From positions 1,936,501 through 2,000,500 of the forward strand of contig NZ_OU745373.1 of the NCBI RefSeq assembly GCF_916618745.1: a DNA stretch of 64,000 bases, read 5' to 3'. The notes under the pieces were generated by a model that did not search any database, had not been told where the DNA came from, and was given only the letters and a program-made list of their open reading frames with translations. Origin of the DNA: Cardiobacterium sp. Marseille-Q4385. GTDB lineage: Bacteria > Pseudomonadota > Gammaproteobacteria > Cardiobacteriales > Cardiobacteriaceae. Within the stretch, counting starts at the first letter, position 1, and every line of letters starts with the position of its first letter. A program made the translations under genes and the position numbers. Below are positions 16,298-28,600 of this stretch, piece after piece.

Positions 16298-16822
16298 ATG
16301 AAGCCTCGCGCCCTGTTCCCCCTGCTGCTCCTGCTCACCGCCTGCACCGCCATCCACAGCATCGGCACCCAGTTCAAGCCAATGGTTGAGCCGCAGGACG
16401 GCGATCGCGCCCGGGTGCGCGTCTCCGCCAATATGCTGGTGCGCGGCTCGCCCAACACCAGCTGCATGGACTGGAACAGCGAGCAGACCGGCACCATCCT
16501 CGGCGGCATTGTCGGTAGCAAGGGCTTCCGCGATCGTAATCTCAGTATCCCCGACCCGAATCACAGCAAGGCGCGCGATTACGCCGAGTTTTATGTGCGC
16601 GCGGGCGAGCCTTTCACGCTGATGCTGACCAACACGCCGGAAAGCCGCATGTCGTGCGGCGTCGGCGCGACCTTCATTCCGGACAAGGATCATGATTATG
16701 AGTTCGTGCTGCTCACCGCAATGCGCGGCAGCCTCTCTTCGCAATGCTCCGTGCAGGCATATGACGTGACCGGCGGACAAAGCACGCCCATCGCCATCAG
16801 CGAAGCGCGCAGTTGTCATTAA
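16298..16822 (+). CDS. Small predicted lipoprotein of unknown function
   Basis: A 174-residue protein starting at ATG 16298, chosen because AAGGAA lies 5-10 bases upstream and a lipoprotein signal begins there (MKPRALFPLLLLLTAC, lipobox LTAC). The mature part has four or five cysteines (SCMDWN, MSCGVG, SSQCSVQ, RSCH) that could form disulfides, and a GTILGGIVGSKGF segment. I do not recognise the family. The gene is divergent from the Sel1-repeat gene with 116 bp between starts. Downstream, 16823-17110 holds no gene but includes two units of a 25-bp repeat. Confidence 0.75.
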   Translation: MKPRALFPLLLLLTACTAIHSIGTQFKPMVEPQDGDRARVRVSANMLVRGSPNTSCMDWNSEQTGTILGGIVGSKGFRDRNLSIPDPNHSKARDYAEFYVRAGEPFTLMLTNTPESRMSCGVGATFIPDKDHDYEFVLLTAMRGSLSSQCSVQAYDVTGGQSTPIAISEARSCH

Positions 16823-16902
16823 GCGGGATAGGCACGCGTCTCGCAGTGAGAGGAATTTTTAAGCGGCGATGCTTCGTGCGCGACAAAAATCCCATAACCT
16901 TA

Positions 16903-16939
16903 CCGCTTGACGGGCTTAGTGTTTACGCCGCTTGGCGGA
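16903..16939 (-). repeat. Two degenerate units of the 25-bp repeat family
   Basis: On the minus strand the sequence CCGCCAAGCGGCG and, 25 bp further, CCCGTCAAGCGG match the conserved core of the 24-copy array at 54491-55089, with the same 25-bp spacing. The rest of the 16823-17110 gap shows no feature I can support. Confidence 0.6.
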
Positions 16940-17110
16940 GTATCAGTACACGCTTCTTTGGCAAGTGATGATTTTTTGCCGCGTACGAAGGGATAAGCGG
17001 GATGGCAGCGGGATTCGTAGAGGAGGGCAGGGCGGTTGCCGGCAAGCGGGAGGGTTGCGCGTTTTGTGGCATGATGCGCCGCCTGTTTTTCTATCCGCTT
17101 GGAGATCGTC

Positions 17111-17965
17111 ATGGTTTTTTTGTTGTTGAGTGTCTGTTGCAGTGTCGCGGTGTCGGTATTGCTCAAGGTGGCACGGCGGCGTAGCTGGGAGGTGGCGCTG
17201 CTGGTCGCGCTCAATTATCCGACGGCGGCGTTTACGTTATGGCTGGTGGCGCGGCCGTCGTTACCCGATGCTGCTGTTTGGCGGGAAGGGTGGTGGCTGT
17301 TTGCCGCGCTCGGTGTGCTCTTGCCGTCGGTGTTTATCGTGATGGGGCGTGCGGTGCAGGCTGCGGGGATTGTCCGTGCCGATGCGGCGCAGCGTCTCGC
17401 GCTGGTGATTCCGCTTGTCTCTGCGTTTGTGCTTTTTCGTGAGCAGTTATCGCCGTGGTCGCTCGTCGGGATCGGATTGGTCTTTGCTGCGCTCTTCTGT
17501 CTGCTCGCCTATGGTGAGGCAAAGGAAAGTCAGCGCGCGTCATGGCTGCTGGTCGGCGTCTGGGCGGGTTATGGCGTGATTGATGTGTTGTTGAAGGCGT
17601 TATCGCAGCAGGCAAAGGTGACTTCGTTGTTGCTGGTCACGTTTGTACTGGCCGGGGCGCTGATGGCGGGTTATGTGTGCTGGCGACGGGTACGGGTATC
17701 AGCGGCAGCCTGTGCCGCAGGCGTGTTGCTCGGTGTGCTCAATGTGGGCAATATTGTTTTTTATATCAAGGCGCATACGGCGATGAAGGAGAATCCCAGC
17801 GTGGTTTTCGCCGGGATGAATGTGGGGGTAATTGCGCTGGGGACGCTGGTCGGTGCCGGGTTCTTTGGCGAACGTTTGTTGCTGCGTCATGTGGCGGGGC
17901 TGGTGCTCGCCGTCGCCGCCATTGGCTGTCTGACGTGGGCGCGTTTGTCAGCGGGGGCCGCATGA
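17111..17965 (+). CDS. EamA/DMT-superfamily transporter
   Basis: A 284-residue, very hydrophobic protein with about ten predicted membrane helices in two halves, as in the drug/metabolite transporter superfamily. GRAVQAAGIVRADAAQRL in the first half and KAHTAMKENPSVVFAGMNVG in the second are the family's conserved loop regions. The start ATG at 17111 has GGAG 7-10 bases upstream; the open frame begins a few codons earlier at a TTG. Substrate is unknown. It converges on the PAP2 phosphatase gene, whose stop lies 7 bp away. Confidence 0.8.
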   Translation: MVFLLLSVCCSVAVSVLLKVARRRSWEVALLVALNYPTAAFTLWLVARPSLPDAAVWREGWWLFAALGVLLPSVFIVMGRAVQAAGIVRADAAQRLALVIPLVSAFVLFREQLSPWSLVGIGLVFAALFCLLAYGEAKESQRASWLLVGVWAGYGVIDVLLKALSQQAKVTSLLLVTFVLAGALMAGYVCWRRVRVSAAACAAGVLLGVLNVGNIVFYIKAHTAMKENPSVVFAGMNVGVIALGTLVGAGFFGERLLLRHVAGLVLAVAAIGCLTWARLSAGAA

Positions 17966-17972
17966 AACTCTT

Positions 17973-18716
17973 TTATAAATTTCGTGGGGAGGCTGTCAGA
18001 TAACTGAGCAGGCGACGCAGACGTGGCGAGTGATGACGCCGTTGCCAGGCATGCAGCAGCGGTAGGGAGATAGCGCAGGCGAGGAGGATGGCACCTGCGA
18101 GGTCGATGGGGTAGTGCAGACCTAGCGTGACGCGGCTCGTCATGACTAGCATCGCCCAAAGAGTGACGGCAGTGCTGACGAGGCGCCGGCGACGGTTGGC
18201 GTAGCCGATGATACCGGCGAAGAGTAACGCCCAGCTGGTGGCAAAGAGGCTGTGGCCGGAGGGGAAGCTGTATCCGGTCTCACTGGCGCGGTGTGCGCTG
18301 AGATAGGCGGGGGTCGCGCCGTCGGCGTAGTAGTGGGTGACGTAGGCACGACGCTCTGAACGTGGCTGGGCGTAAAAAGCGTGGATGCGGGATGGATCGG
18401 CATCCGTCATGGCGACGACGTAGGGACGCGGTTCGGCGATGAGTGGTTTGAGCAGGACTTTGGCGACCTGGGTACTGCCAATGGCAAGGAAGGCAACGAG
18501 CAACAGGGCGCGCGCTTCGCCACGGCGGTGCGTCCACCACAGCAAGGCGTAAAGGCCGGCGCTGATAGGGAGAATGCCGTATTTGCCGGCAGTCTGGGTG
18601 ATGAGGTAGAGCGGGTAGTTGCCGGGGGTGGCTGCCTGCCAGTGCCAGCCGGTAAGCCAAAAGGCAAGCGGAACGGTGAGGAGCAGGGCAGTGGTAGCGA
18701 GGAGGCTTTTAGTCAT
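17973..18716 (-). CDS. PAP2-superfamily phosphatase, PgpB-like
   Basis: A 247-residue membrane protein with six predicted helices and the three PAP2 signature motifs. These are KPLIAEPRP (motif 1), PSGHSLF with the catalytic histidine (motif 2), and SRVTLGLHYPIDLAGA with the second histidine and aspartate (motif 3). Size and motif spacing resemble E. coli PgpB, which dephosphorylates phosphatidylglycerol phosphate and undecaprenyl pyrophosphate at the periplasmic face. Its ATG overlaps the stop of the DUF1287 gene by 4 bp, so the two form an operon. Confidence 0.88.
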   Translation of the reverse strand: MTKSLLATTALLLTVPLAFWLTGWHWQAATPGNYPLYLITQTAGKYGILPISAGLYALLWWTHRRGEARALLLVAFLAIGSTQVAKVLLKPLIAEPRPYVVAMTDADPSRIHAFYAQPRSERRAYVTHYYADGATPAYLSAHRASETGYSFPSGHSLFATSWALLFAGIIGYANRRRRLVSTAVTLWAMLVMTSRVTLGLHYPIDLAGAILLACAISLPLLHAWQRRHHSPRLRRLLSYLTASPRNL

Positions 18717-19294
18717 GGTTGGTAGCGGATGTGGGTGGTGATGGGGTAGGCGAAGAGGATGTTTTCTTCCTGGGTGCCACGCCCGATGTTATGGATGATG
18801 AGCGGGGTGCCGTCTTCAGCACGGCGGTCGGAAACGATGCCAATGTGTGGCCGGTTACCGGGCAGGCGCCAGGTGACGATGTCGCCCGCTTGGTAACTGT
18901 CGCGATCTTCCAGAGACAGGCTTTCGCCGTGGCGGCGCAGGTAGGTTTCCAGGTTGGGGACGCGGCGGTGGTCGATGTTGCGATCGGTGGTTTTTTGACC
19001 CCACAGGCGCGGGTAGGCGCTGAAATGCCGCGCCATGTCTTCGTGCACACGCTGTTGCAGGTCGATACCCTGCTGGCGCAGCGCGCGGATAATAACGTCA
19101 GTGCAGACGCCGGTTTCAATAGGCACGTCGCCCAGCGGATAGGCTAAATTGCGGTAGCTGCCGTCATAACCAGTGGTAACGCCGATTTGCGCGCGGGCAT
19201 CCTGTACCAGACGGCTGCTGTCAAGAGGTGCCGCATGGATGGCAAGGGCGAGCGGTAAGGAAAGAAGCAATGTGCAATAGTTACGCATAATCAT
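18713..19294 (-). CDS. DUF1287 (YijF-like) secreted protein
   Basis: A 193-residue protein with a signal peptide (NYCTLLLSLPLALAIHAAP). It matches DUF1287, a family related to NlpC/P60-type cysteine peptidases, with a conserved cysteine in ETGVCTDVIIRALR and a histidine in RPHIGIVSDR. LGDVPIETGVC and AGDIVTWRLPG are also typical. It probably acts on the cell wall, but activity is inferred. A second ATG two codons later is an alternative start; neither has a clear ribosome site. Translationally coupled to the PAP2 gene. Confidence 0.88.
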   Translation of the reverse strand: MIMRNYCTLLLSLPLALAIHAAPLDSSRLVQDARAQIGVTTGYDGSYRNLAYPLGDVPIETGVCTDVIIRALRQQGIDLQQRVHEDMARHFSAYPRLWGQKTTDRNIDHRRVPNLETYLRRHGESLSLEDRDSYQAGDIVTWRLPGNRPHIGIVSDRRAEDGTPLIIHNIGRGTQEENILFAYPITTHIRYQP

Positions 19295-19455
19295 GGAGAT
19301 AGCTTTTTTTGGTAAGGTTTTTAGGTAGGCATAATAGCGCTTTTTTCAAGCTATCCTGCGGATTTTGCAAGGAAAGGCAGGGAAGACGGATTGCATAATA
19401 CTTGATGATTTGTAATAAAGTGGAAAGATAAGGTAGAAATGTAGAACTGCCTAAG

Positions 19456-19484
19456 TTAAGATTATGGTCACGCCTATCTATAAC
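19456..19484 (+). promoter_or_regulatory. Possible promoter of the giant adhesin gene
   Basis: A TTAAGA (19456-19461) and TATAAC (19479-19484) pair with 17-bp spacing lies in an AT-rich stretch about 180 bp upstream of the adhesin start codon. The -35 match is weak. It would produce a leader of about 175 nt. The AT-rich segment 19295-19455 holds no gene I can support. Confidence 0.35.
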
Positions 19485-19513
19485 GCTAAGGAATTTAGCC
19501 GTATAGCGTGCGG

Positions 19514-19621
19514 TATGCCGCAAGGCATAAGTCAAGGAGGTCGGCTTGGCATCGTTTAAGGATGAAGGTCTGGCCGGAATTCAATCAGTCGAATCGCCTG
19601 AATCTCAGGGTAGAGATACCC
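19514..19621 (+). promoter_or_regulatory. Structured leader of the adhesin gene with three hairpins
   Basis: Three local hairpins can be drawn. TATGCC-GCAA-GGCATA is at 19514-19529. A two-part stem joins TCGGCT with GGCCGG and CATC with GATG at 19541-19577. GGGTA-GAGA-TACCC is at 19608-19621. Two are capped by GNRA tetraloops. The structure ends about 45 bases before the ATG, whose ribosome site is GAGGT at 19655-19659. I could not match it to the c-di-GMP riboswitch consensus or any other class. Confidence 0.4.
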
Positions 19622-19665
19622 GCCAAAGGGCAATCCCATACAGTTACGTATTTACGAGGTAAATC

Positions 19666-22600
19666 ATGGCTAAACAAATCGTTCTGACACTCGCCAAGGT
19701 TAAAGGCAGCAGCAATAGTGCGGACATCGTCGATCAAGTCAACATCAACACCGCCAGCGGCAGCCCCGTACACATCCGAGCAGTGGATAACGTCTACTAC
19801 CAGCTCACCGACCTCAGCACACAGTACGGGCCGGAAAACATCATGACGCAGCGCGTCGGCAATGATTTGTATATCGCGTTTGAAGGCGAGAGCATTGACA
19901 ACCCCAGTCTGATTATCGACGGCTACTATAGCCTGAATCCGAACGGTAGCAAGAATCTGCTGGTTGGCCAACACGAAAACGGATCGTTCTATCCCTATAT
20001 CCCGGAAAGCGCGCAGCAGGCTGATGCGGTGCACATGCTCGCCGATCACGTCGCCGCAGGACAGGCGCTTGGAGGTGAATCGCATTTTGCTGGTATTGTG
20101 CCGGTTGGTGCTAGTGGTGGAATAAGCCCATGGGCGATTCTTGGTGGTCTGGTCGCTATAGGGGGGTTAGCAGCTTTAGCCAGCCATAATAGTGATAGCA
20201 AGAATGATAATTCCGGCATCCAGCCGGCACCGCCGCCGCCGGTACCTAATCCGCCGAGTGATGACACTAATAACCCTAATAATCCTAATCAACCATCAAA
20301 CGTTAATCCTGTTGCGAATGCTGATAAGGCGACAGGCGTGAAAGGACAGCCAGTTACGATTGATGTGTTGGCTAATGACACTGATCCGCAAGGTAAAGAA
20401 ACGCTGAACGCCAAGAGTGTCACTATTTTGAATGCCAGTGGCCAAGGTGTAAAAACTTTGACGGTTGCCGGTGAAGGGACTTGGGTAGTTGGTGAAGACG
20501 GCAAGATTACCTTTACACCGGATGCGGGTTTTACCGGTAATCCGACACCAATTAAATATACCGTTGCTGATAAGGATGGTAATGTCAGTCAACCGGCAGA
20601 AGTAACACTAACTTATGAGGCTGCACCACAGCCAAATCCTAATCCCAACCCAAATCCTGGGCCGAATCCAAATCCTGGACCCACTCCTGGTCCGGGGAAC
20701 GGCGTTGTTACCGTCAGCGGTGAACCACAAGTTGGGAAAACCCTGACCGCCAATATTAGCGATGTGGATGGTGTGCCTACCAGTGGTATTTCTTATCAAT
20801 GGTTTGCTAGCGGAGTAGCCATCCCTGGTGCAACAGGTCCCACTTATACCATTAAGCCGGGTGATAAAGGCAAGAATCTCAGTGTACATGTTGAATACAC
20901 AGATAATGCCGGTAATCAGGAAAGCACTAATAGCTCTCCGACTTTTGCTGTAACCGATGGTACGACTCCCCCGCAGGGCGCAACGCCTGTCGCTAACCCT
21001 GATAGTGTCACTGGTGTTCCAGGTCGCCCAGTAACAGTGGACGTTCTTGCTAACGATACTGATGCCGATGGTAAGAGCACTATTAATCCGGGAGGAGTGC
21101 GTTTAGTGGATGCTGCCGGAAATCGAGTACGTTCATTGACAGTTGCAGGCGAAGGTAAGTGGGAAGTTGATACTACGACCGGCAAAGTTACTTTTACTCC
21201 TGAGACAGGCTTTACCGGTAATCCAACCCCAGTTAAATACTCCATCACTGACGTTGATGGACACATCAGTCAGCCGGCTACCATCACCATTAATTACAAT
21301 GGTGTATTCCCACCCGGAGCAGTCAAACCAGTGGCTGCTGACGATGCAGTATCTGCAACAGCAGGCCAGCCAGTTGAAGTGGATGTGCTGGCAAACGACA
21401 GCGACCCACAGGGCAACAACACCCTCGACAAGAGCAGCGTCAAACTGCTGGATACGAATAACCGTCCGGTGACCACCCTGACCGTTGCCGGCGAAGGCAC
21501 CTGGGCAGTCAACCCCACCACCGGCAAAATCACCTTCACCCCGGCTGCGGGCTTCACTGGCAACCCGAAACCAGTCAAATACACCGTGGCCGACGTTGAC
21601 GGCAACGTCAGCGATCCGGCGAGCGTGACCGTCACCTACGACGGCACCACCCCGCCGCCAACCAACGTCAAACCGGTGGCGGCTGACGACACGGGCAAAG
21701 GCACAGCAGGCCAGCCGGTTGAAGTGGACGTGCTTGCGAACGACAGCGACCCGCAGGGCAACCACACCCTCGACAAGAGCAGCGTCAAACTGCTGGATAC
21801 GAATAACCGTCCGGTGACCACCCTGACCGTTGCCGGCGAAGGTACCTGGGCAGTCAACCCGACCACCGGCAAAATCACCTTTACCCCGGCTGCGGGCTTC
21901 ACTGGTAACCCGAAACCGGTCAAATACACCGTGGCCGACGTTGACGGCAACGTCAGCGATCCGGCGAGCGTGACCGTCACCTACGACGGTACCACCCCGC
22001 CGCCGCCGGCGAACCACGCACCGACCCTAGAAGTCAGCGTGACCCTGCACCCAGAACAAGGACAGGCAACAGAAGGCCAACAAGTCGCGACCAGCCGTGG
22101 CGCTGACCAAGATGGCGACAGCCTGACCTACAGCCTGACCCCGAACAGCGACCCGAACGGCTACTACAGCATCGACCCGGCGACGGGCACCGTAAGCCTG
22201 ACCGCCGCGGGCGCTGCGCACGTCAACGCGGGCGAAGACCTGCCGGCCGTATCCGTGACCGTCAGTGACGGCAAAGAAAGCGTGAACGCGAGCGGCAACG
22301 TGGACAAAACCATCGACACCCCGCAAGGCGAGGCGCCGAACGCCAACGACGACAACCTGGACGGCCTCAAAATAGGGGCAACCGCGACGATCAACGTCCT
22401 GACGAACGACCGGGATGCCCAGGGCGACATTGACCCGACGACCGTACAACTCCTGGACGGCAGCGGCAACAAAGTGAAGACCCTGGAAGTGAGCGGCGAA
22501 GGCACCTGGAAGGTTGCCAACGATGGCACCGTGACCTTCAGCCCGGCTGCTGGCTTTACTGGCAGCCCGACACCGGTCAAATACACCGTAAGCGACAAAG

Positions 22601-25600
22601 CGGGCCACGAAAGCCAGCCGGCGACCATCACCCTGACCTACGAAAGCGCAGCCGCTGACCCGGCGAAACCCGTCCTGGAAAAAGGCACGGGGGCAGAACA
22701 GGGCGGCGTGACCGTCACCCCGGGGGCGAACACCGACAAAGTCGACATCACCTACACCGACGAAGACGACAAAGCGCAGACCATCACCGTGAGCAAAGGC
22801 CCGGCGGGCCAATGGCTGGCGACGGGCGTGCCGGAGAACCAGGGCATCACCGTGGATGCCGCCACGGGTGCCGTCAAACTGCCGCCGGATGCGGTGAAAG
22901 ACAACAGCCCGGTCCAAGCCGTGGCGCACAACGGTGGTAACCCGACGACGGCGAGCGAACAAATAACGTCCGATAACGACGGCATCACCCCGCCGCCGCC
23001 GGCGAACCACGCACCGACCCTAGAAGTCAGCGTGACCCTGCACCCAGAACAAGGACAGGCAACAGAAGGCCAACAAGTCGCGACCAGCCGTGGCGCTGAC
23101 CAAGATGGCGACAGCCTGACCTACAGCCTGACCCCGAACAGCGACCCGAACGGCTACTACAGCATCGACCCGGCGACGGGCACCGTAAGCCTGACCGCCG
23201 CGGGCGCTGCGCACGTCAACGCGGGCGAAGACCTGCCGGCCGTATCCGTGACCGTCAGTGACGGCAAAGAAAGCGTGAACGCGAGCGGCAACGTGGACAA
23301 AACCATCGACACCCCGCAAGGCGAGGCGCCGAACGCCAACGACGACAACCTGGACGGCCTCAAAATAGGGGCAACCGCGACGATCAACGTCCTGACGAAC
23401 GACCGGGATGCCCAGGGCGACATTGACCCGACGACCGTACAACTCCTGGACGGCAGCGGCAACAAAGTGAAGACCCTGGAAGTGAGCGGCGAAGGCACCT
23501 GGAAGGTTGCCAACGATGGCACCGTAACCTTCAGCCCGGCTGCTGGCTTTACTGGCAGCCCGACACCGGTCAAATACACCGTAAGCGACAAAGCGGGCCA
23601 CGAAAGCCAGCCGGCGACCATCACCCTGACCTACGAAAGCGCAGCCGCTGACCCGGCGAAACCCGTCCTGGAAAAAGGCACGGGGGCAGAACAGGGCGGC
23701 GTGACCGTCACCCCGGGGGCGAACACCGACAAAGTCGACATCACCTACACCGACGAAGACGACAAAGCGCAGACCATCACCGTGAGCAAAGGCCCGGCGG
23801 GCCAATGGCTGGCGACGGGCGTGCCGGAGAACCAGGGCATCACCGTGGATGCCGCCACGGGTGCCGTCAAACTGCCGCCGGATGCGGTGAAAGACAACAG
23901 CCCGGTCCAAGCCGTGGCGCACAACGGTGGTAACCCGACGACGGCGAGCGAACAAATAACGTCCGATAACGACGGCATCACCCCGCCGCCGCCGGCGAAC
24001 CACGCACCGACCCTAGAAGTCAGCGTGACCCTGCACCCAGAACAAGGACAGGCAACAGAAGGCCAACAAGTCGCGACCAGCCGTGGCGCTGACCAAGATG
24101 GCGACAGCCTGACCTACAGCCTGACCCCGAACAGCGACCCGAACGGCTACTACAGCATCGACCCGGCGACGGGCACCGTAAGCCTGACCGCCGCGGGCGC
24201 TGCGCACGTCAACGCGGGCGAAGACCTGCCGGCCGTATCCGTGACCGTCAGTGACGGCAAAGAAAGCGTGAACGCGAGCGGCAACGTGGACAAAACCATC
24301 GACACCCCGCAAGGCGAGGCGCCGAACGCCAACGACGACAACCTGGACGGCCTCAAAATAGGGGCAACCGCGACGATCAACGTCCTGACGAACGACCGGG
24401 ATGCCCAGGGCGACATTGACCCGACGACCGTACAACTCCTGGACGGCAGCGGCAACAAAGTGAAGACCCTGGAAGTGAGCGGCGAAGGCACCTGGAAGGT
24501 TGCCAACGATGGCACCGTGACCTTCAGCCCGGCTGCTGGCTTTACTGGCAGCCCGACACCGGTCAAATACACCGTAAGCGACAAAGCGGGCCACGAAAGC
24601 CAGCCGGCGACCATCACCCTGACCTACGAAAGCGCAGCCGCTGACCCGGCGAAACCCGTCCTGGAAAAAGGCACGGGGGCAGAACAAGGCGGCGTGACCG
24701 TCACCCCGGGGGCGAACACCGACAAAGTCGACATCACCTACACCGACGAAGACGACAAAGCGCAGACCATCACCGTGAGCAAAGGCCCGGCGGGCCAATG
24801 GCTGGCGACGGGCGTGCCGGAGAACCAGGGCATCACCGTGGATGCCGCCACGGGTGCCGTCAAACTGCCGCCGGATGCGGTGAAAGACAACAGCCCGGTC
24901 CAAGCCGTGGCGCACAACGGTGGTAACCCGACGACGGCGAGCGAACAAATAACGTCCGATAACGACGGCATCACCCCGCCGCCGCCGGCGAACCACGCAC
25001 CGACCCTAGAAGTCAGCGTGACCCTGCACCCAGAACAAGGACAGGCAACAGAAGGCCAACAAGTCGCGACCAGCCGTGGCGCTGACCAAGATGGCGACAG
25101 CCTGACCTACAGCCTGACCCCGAACAGCGACCCGAACGGCTACTACAGCATCGACCCGGCGACGGGCACCGTAAGCCTGACCGCCGCGGGCGCTGCGCAC
25201 GTCAACGCGGGCGAAGACCTGCCGGCCGTATCCGTGACCGTCAGTGACGGCAAAGAAAGCGTGAACGCGAGCGGCAACGTGGACAAAACCATCGACACCC
25301 CGCAAGGCGAGGCGCCGAACGCCAACGACGACAACCTGGACGGCCTCAAAATAGGGGCAACCGCGACGATCAACGTCCTGACGAACGACCGGGATGCCCA
25401 GGGCGACATTGACCCGACGACCGTACAACTCCTGGACGGCAGCGGCAACAAAGTGAAGACCCTGGAAGTGAGCGGCGAAGGCACCTGGAAGGTTGCCAAC
25501 GATGGCACCGTGACCTTCAGCCCGGCTGCTGGCTTTACTGGCAGCCCGACACCGGTCAAATACACCGTAAGCGACAAAGCGGGCCACGAAAGCCAGCCGG

Positions 25601-28600
25601 CGACCATCACCCTGACCTACGAAAGCGCAGCCGCTGACCCGGCGAAACCCGTCCTGGAAAAAGGCACGGGGGCAGAACAGGGCGGCGTGACCGTCACCCC
25701 GGGGGCGAACACCGACAAAGTCGACATCACCTACACCGACGAAGACGACAAAGCGCAGACCATCACCGTGAGCAAAGGCCCGGCGGGCCAATGGCTGGCG
25801 ACGGGCGTGCCGGAGAACCAGGGCATCACCGTGGATGCCGCCACGGGTGCCGTCAAACTGCCGCCGGATGCGGTGAAAGACAACAGCCCGGTCCAAGCCG
25901 TGGCGCACAACGGTGGTAACCCGACGACGGCGAGCGAACAAATAACGTCCGATAACGACGGCATCACCCCGCCGCCGCCGGCGAACCACGCACCGACCCT
26001 AGAAGTCAGCGTGACCCTGCACCCAGAACAAGGACAGGCAACAGAAGGCCAACAAGTCGCGACCAGCCGTGGCGCTGACCAAGATGGCGACAGCCTGACC
26101 TACAGCCTGACCCCGAACAGCGACCCGAACGGCTACTACAGCATCGACCCGGCGACGGGCACCGTAAGCCTGACCGCCGCGGGCGCTGCGCACGTCAACG
26201 CGGGCGAAGACCTGCCGGCCGTATCCGTGACCGTCAGTGACGGCAAAGAAAGCGTGAACGCGAGCGGCAACGTGGACAAAACCATCGACACCCCGCAAGG
26301 CGAGGCGCCGAACGCCAACGACGACAACCTGGACGGCCTCAAAATAGGGGCAACCGCGACGATCAACGTCCTGACGAACGACCGGGATGCCCAGGGCGAC
26401 ATTGACCCGACGACCGTACAACTCCTGGACGGCAGCGGCAACAAAGTGAAGACCCTGGAAGTGAGCGGCGAAGGCACCTGGAAGGTTGCCAACGATGGCA
26501 CCGTGACCTTCAGCCCGGCTGCTGGCTTTACTGGCAGCCCGACACCGGTCAAATACACCGTAAGCGACAAAGCGGGCCACGAAAGCCAGCCGGCGACCAT
26601 CACCCTGACCTACGAAAGCGCAGCCGCTGACCCGGCGAAACCCGTCCTGGAAAAAGGCACGGGGGCAGAACAGGGCGGCGTGACCGTCACCCCGGGGGCG
26701 AACACCGACAAAGTCGACATCACCTACACCGACGAAGACGACAAAGCGCAGACCATCACCGTGAGCAAAGGCCCGGCGGGCCAATGGCTGGCGACGGGCG
26801 TGCCGGAGAACCAGGGCATCACCGTGGATGCCGCCACGGGTGCCGTCAAACTGCCGCCGGATGCGGTGAAAGACAACAGCCCGGTCCAAGCCGTGGCGCA
26901 CAACGGTGGTAACCCGACGACGGCGAGCGAACAAATAACGTCCGATAACGACGGCATCACCCCGCCGCCGCCGGCGAACCACGCACCGACCCTAGAAGTC
27001 AGCGTGACCCTGCACCCAGAACAAGGACAGGCAACAGAAGGCCAACAAGTCGCGACCAGCCGTGGCGCTGACCAAGATGGCGACAGCCTGACCTACAGCC
27101 TGACCCCGAACAGCGACCCGAACGGCTACTACAGCATCGACCCGGCGACGGGCACCGTAAGCCTGACCGCCGCGGGCGCTGCGCACGTCAACGCGGGCGA
27201 AGACCTGCCGGCCGTATCCGTGACCGTCAGTGACGGCAAAGAAAGCGTGAACGCGAGCGGCAACGTGGACAAAACCATCGACACCCCGCAAGGCGAGGCG
27301 CCGAACGCCAACGACGACAACCTGGACGGCCTCAAAATAGGGGCAACCGCGACGATCAACGTCCTGACGAACGACCGGGATGCCCAGGGCGACATTGACC
27401 CGACGACCGTACAACTCCTGGACGGCAGCGGCAACAAAGTGAAGACCCTGGAAGTGAGCGGCGAAGGCACCTGGAAGGTTGCCAACGATGGCACCGTAAC
27501 CTTCAGCCCGGCTGCTGGCTTTACTGGCAGCCCGACACCGGTCAAATACACCGTAAGCGACAAAGCGGGCCACGAAAGCCAGCCGGCGACCATCACCCTG
27601 ACCTACGAAAGCGCAGCCGCTGACCCGGCGAAACCCGTCCTGGAAAAAGGCACGGGGGCAGAACAGGGCGGCGTGACCGTCACCCCGGGGGCGAACACCG
27701 ACAAAGTCGACATCACCTACACCGACGAAGACGACAAAGCGCAGACCATCACCGTGAGCAAAGGCCCGGCGGGCCAATGGCTGGCGACGGGCGTGCCGGA
27801 GAACCAGGGCATCACCGTGGATGCCGCCACGGGTGCCGTCAAACTGCCGCCGGATGCGGTGAAAGACAACAGCCCGGTCCAAGCCGTGGCGCACAACGGT
27901 GGTAACCCGACGACGGCGAGCGAACAAATAACGTCCGATAACGACGGCATCACCCCGCCGCCGCCGGCGAACCACGCACCGACCCTAGAAGTCAGCGTGA
28001 CCCTGCACCCAGAACAAGGACAGGCAACAGAAGGCCAACAAGTCGCGACCAGCCGTGGCGCTGACCAAGATGGCGACAGCCTGACCTACAGCCTGACCCC
28101 GAACAGCGACCCGAACGGCTACTACAGCATCGACCCGGCGACGGGCACCGTAAGCCTGACCGCCGCGGGCGCTGCGCACGTCAACGCGGGCGAAGACCTG
28201 CCGGCCGTATCCGTGACCGTCAGTGACGGCAAAGAAAGCGTGAACGCGAGCGGCAACGTGGACAAAACCATCGACACCCCGCAAGGCGAGGCGCCGAACG
28301 CCAACGACGACAACCTGGACGGCCTCAAAATAGGGGCAACCGCGACGATCAACGTCCTGACGAACGACCGGGATGCCCAGGGCGACATTGACCCGACGAC
28401 CGTACAACTCCTGGACGGCAGCGGCAACAAAGTGAAGACCCTGGAAGTGAGCGGCGAAGGCACCTGGAAGGTTGCCAACGATGGCACCGTGACCTTCAGC
28501 CCGGCTGCTGGCTTTACTGGCAGCCCGACACCGGTCAAATACACCGTAAGCGACAAAGCGGGCCACGAAAGCCAGCCGGCGACCATCACCCTGACCTACG

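Noticed and set aside
19500..19665. c-di-GMP-I (GEMM) riboswitch before the adhesin
   Set aside because: GNRA loops are present, but the conserved core segments around the ligand site could not be found, so only a generic structured leader is reported.
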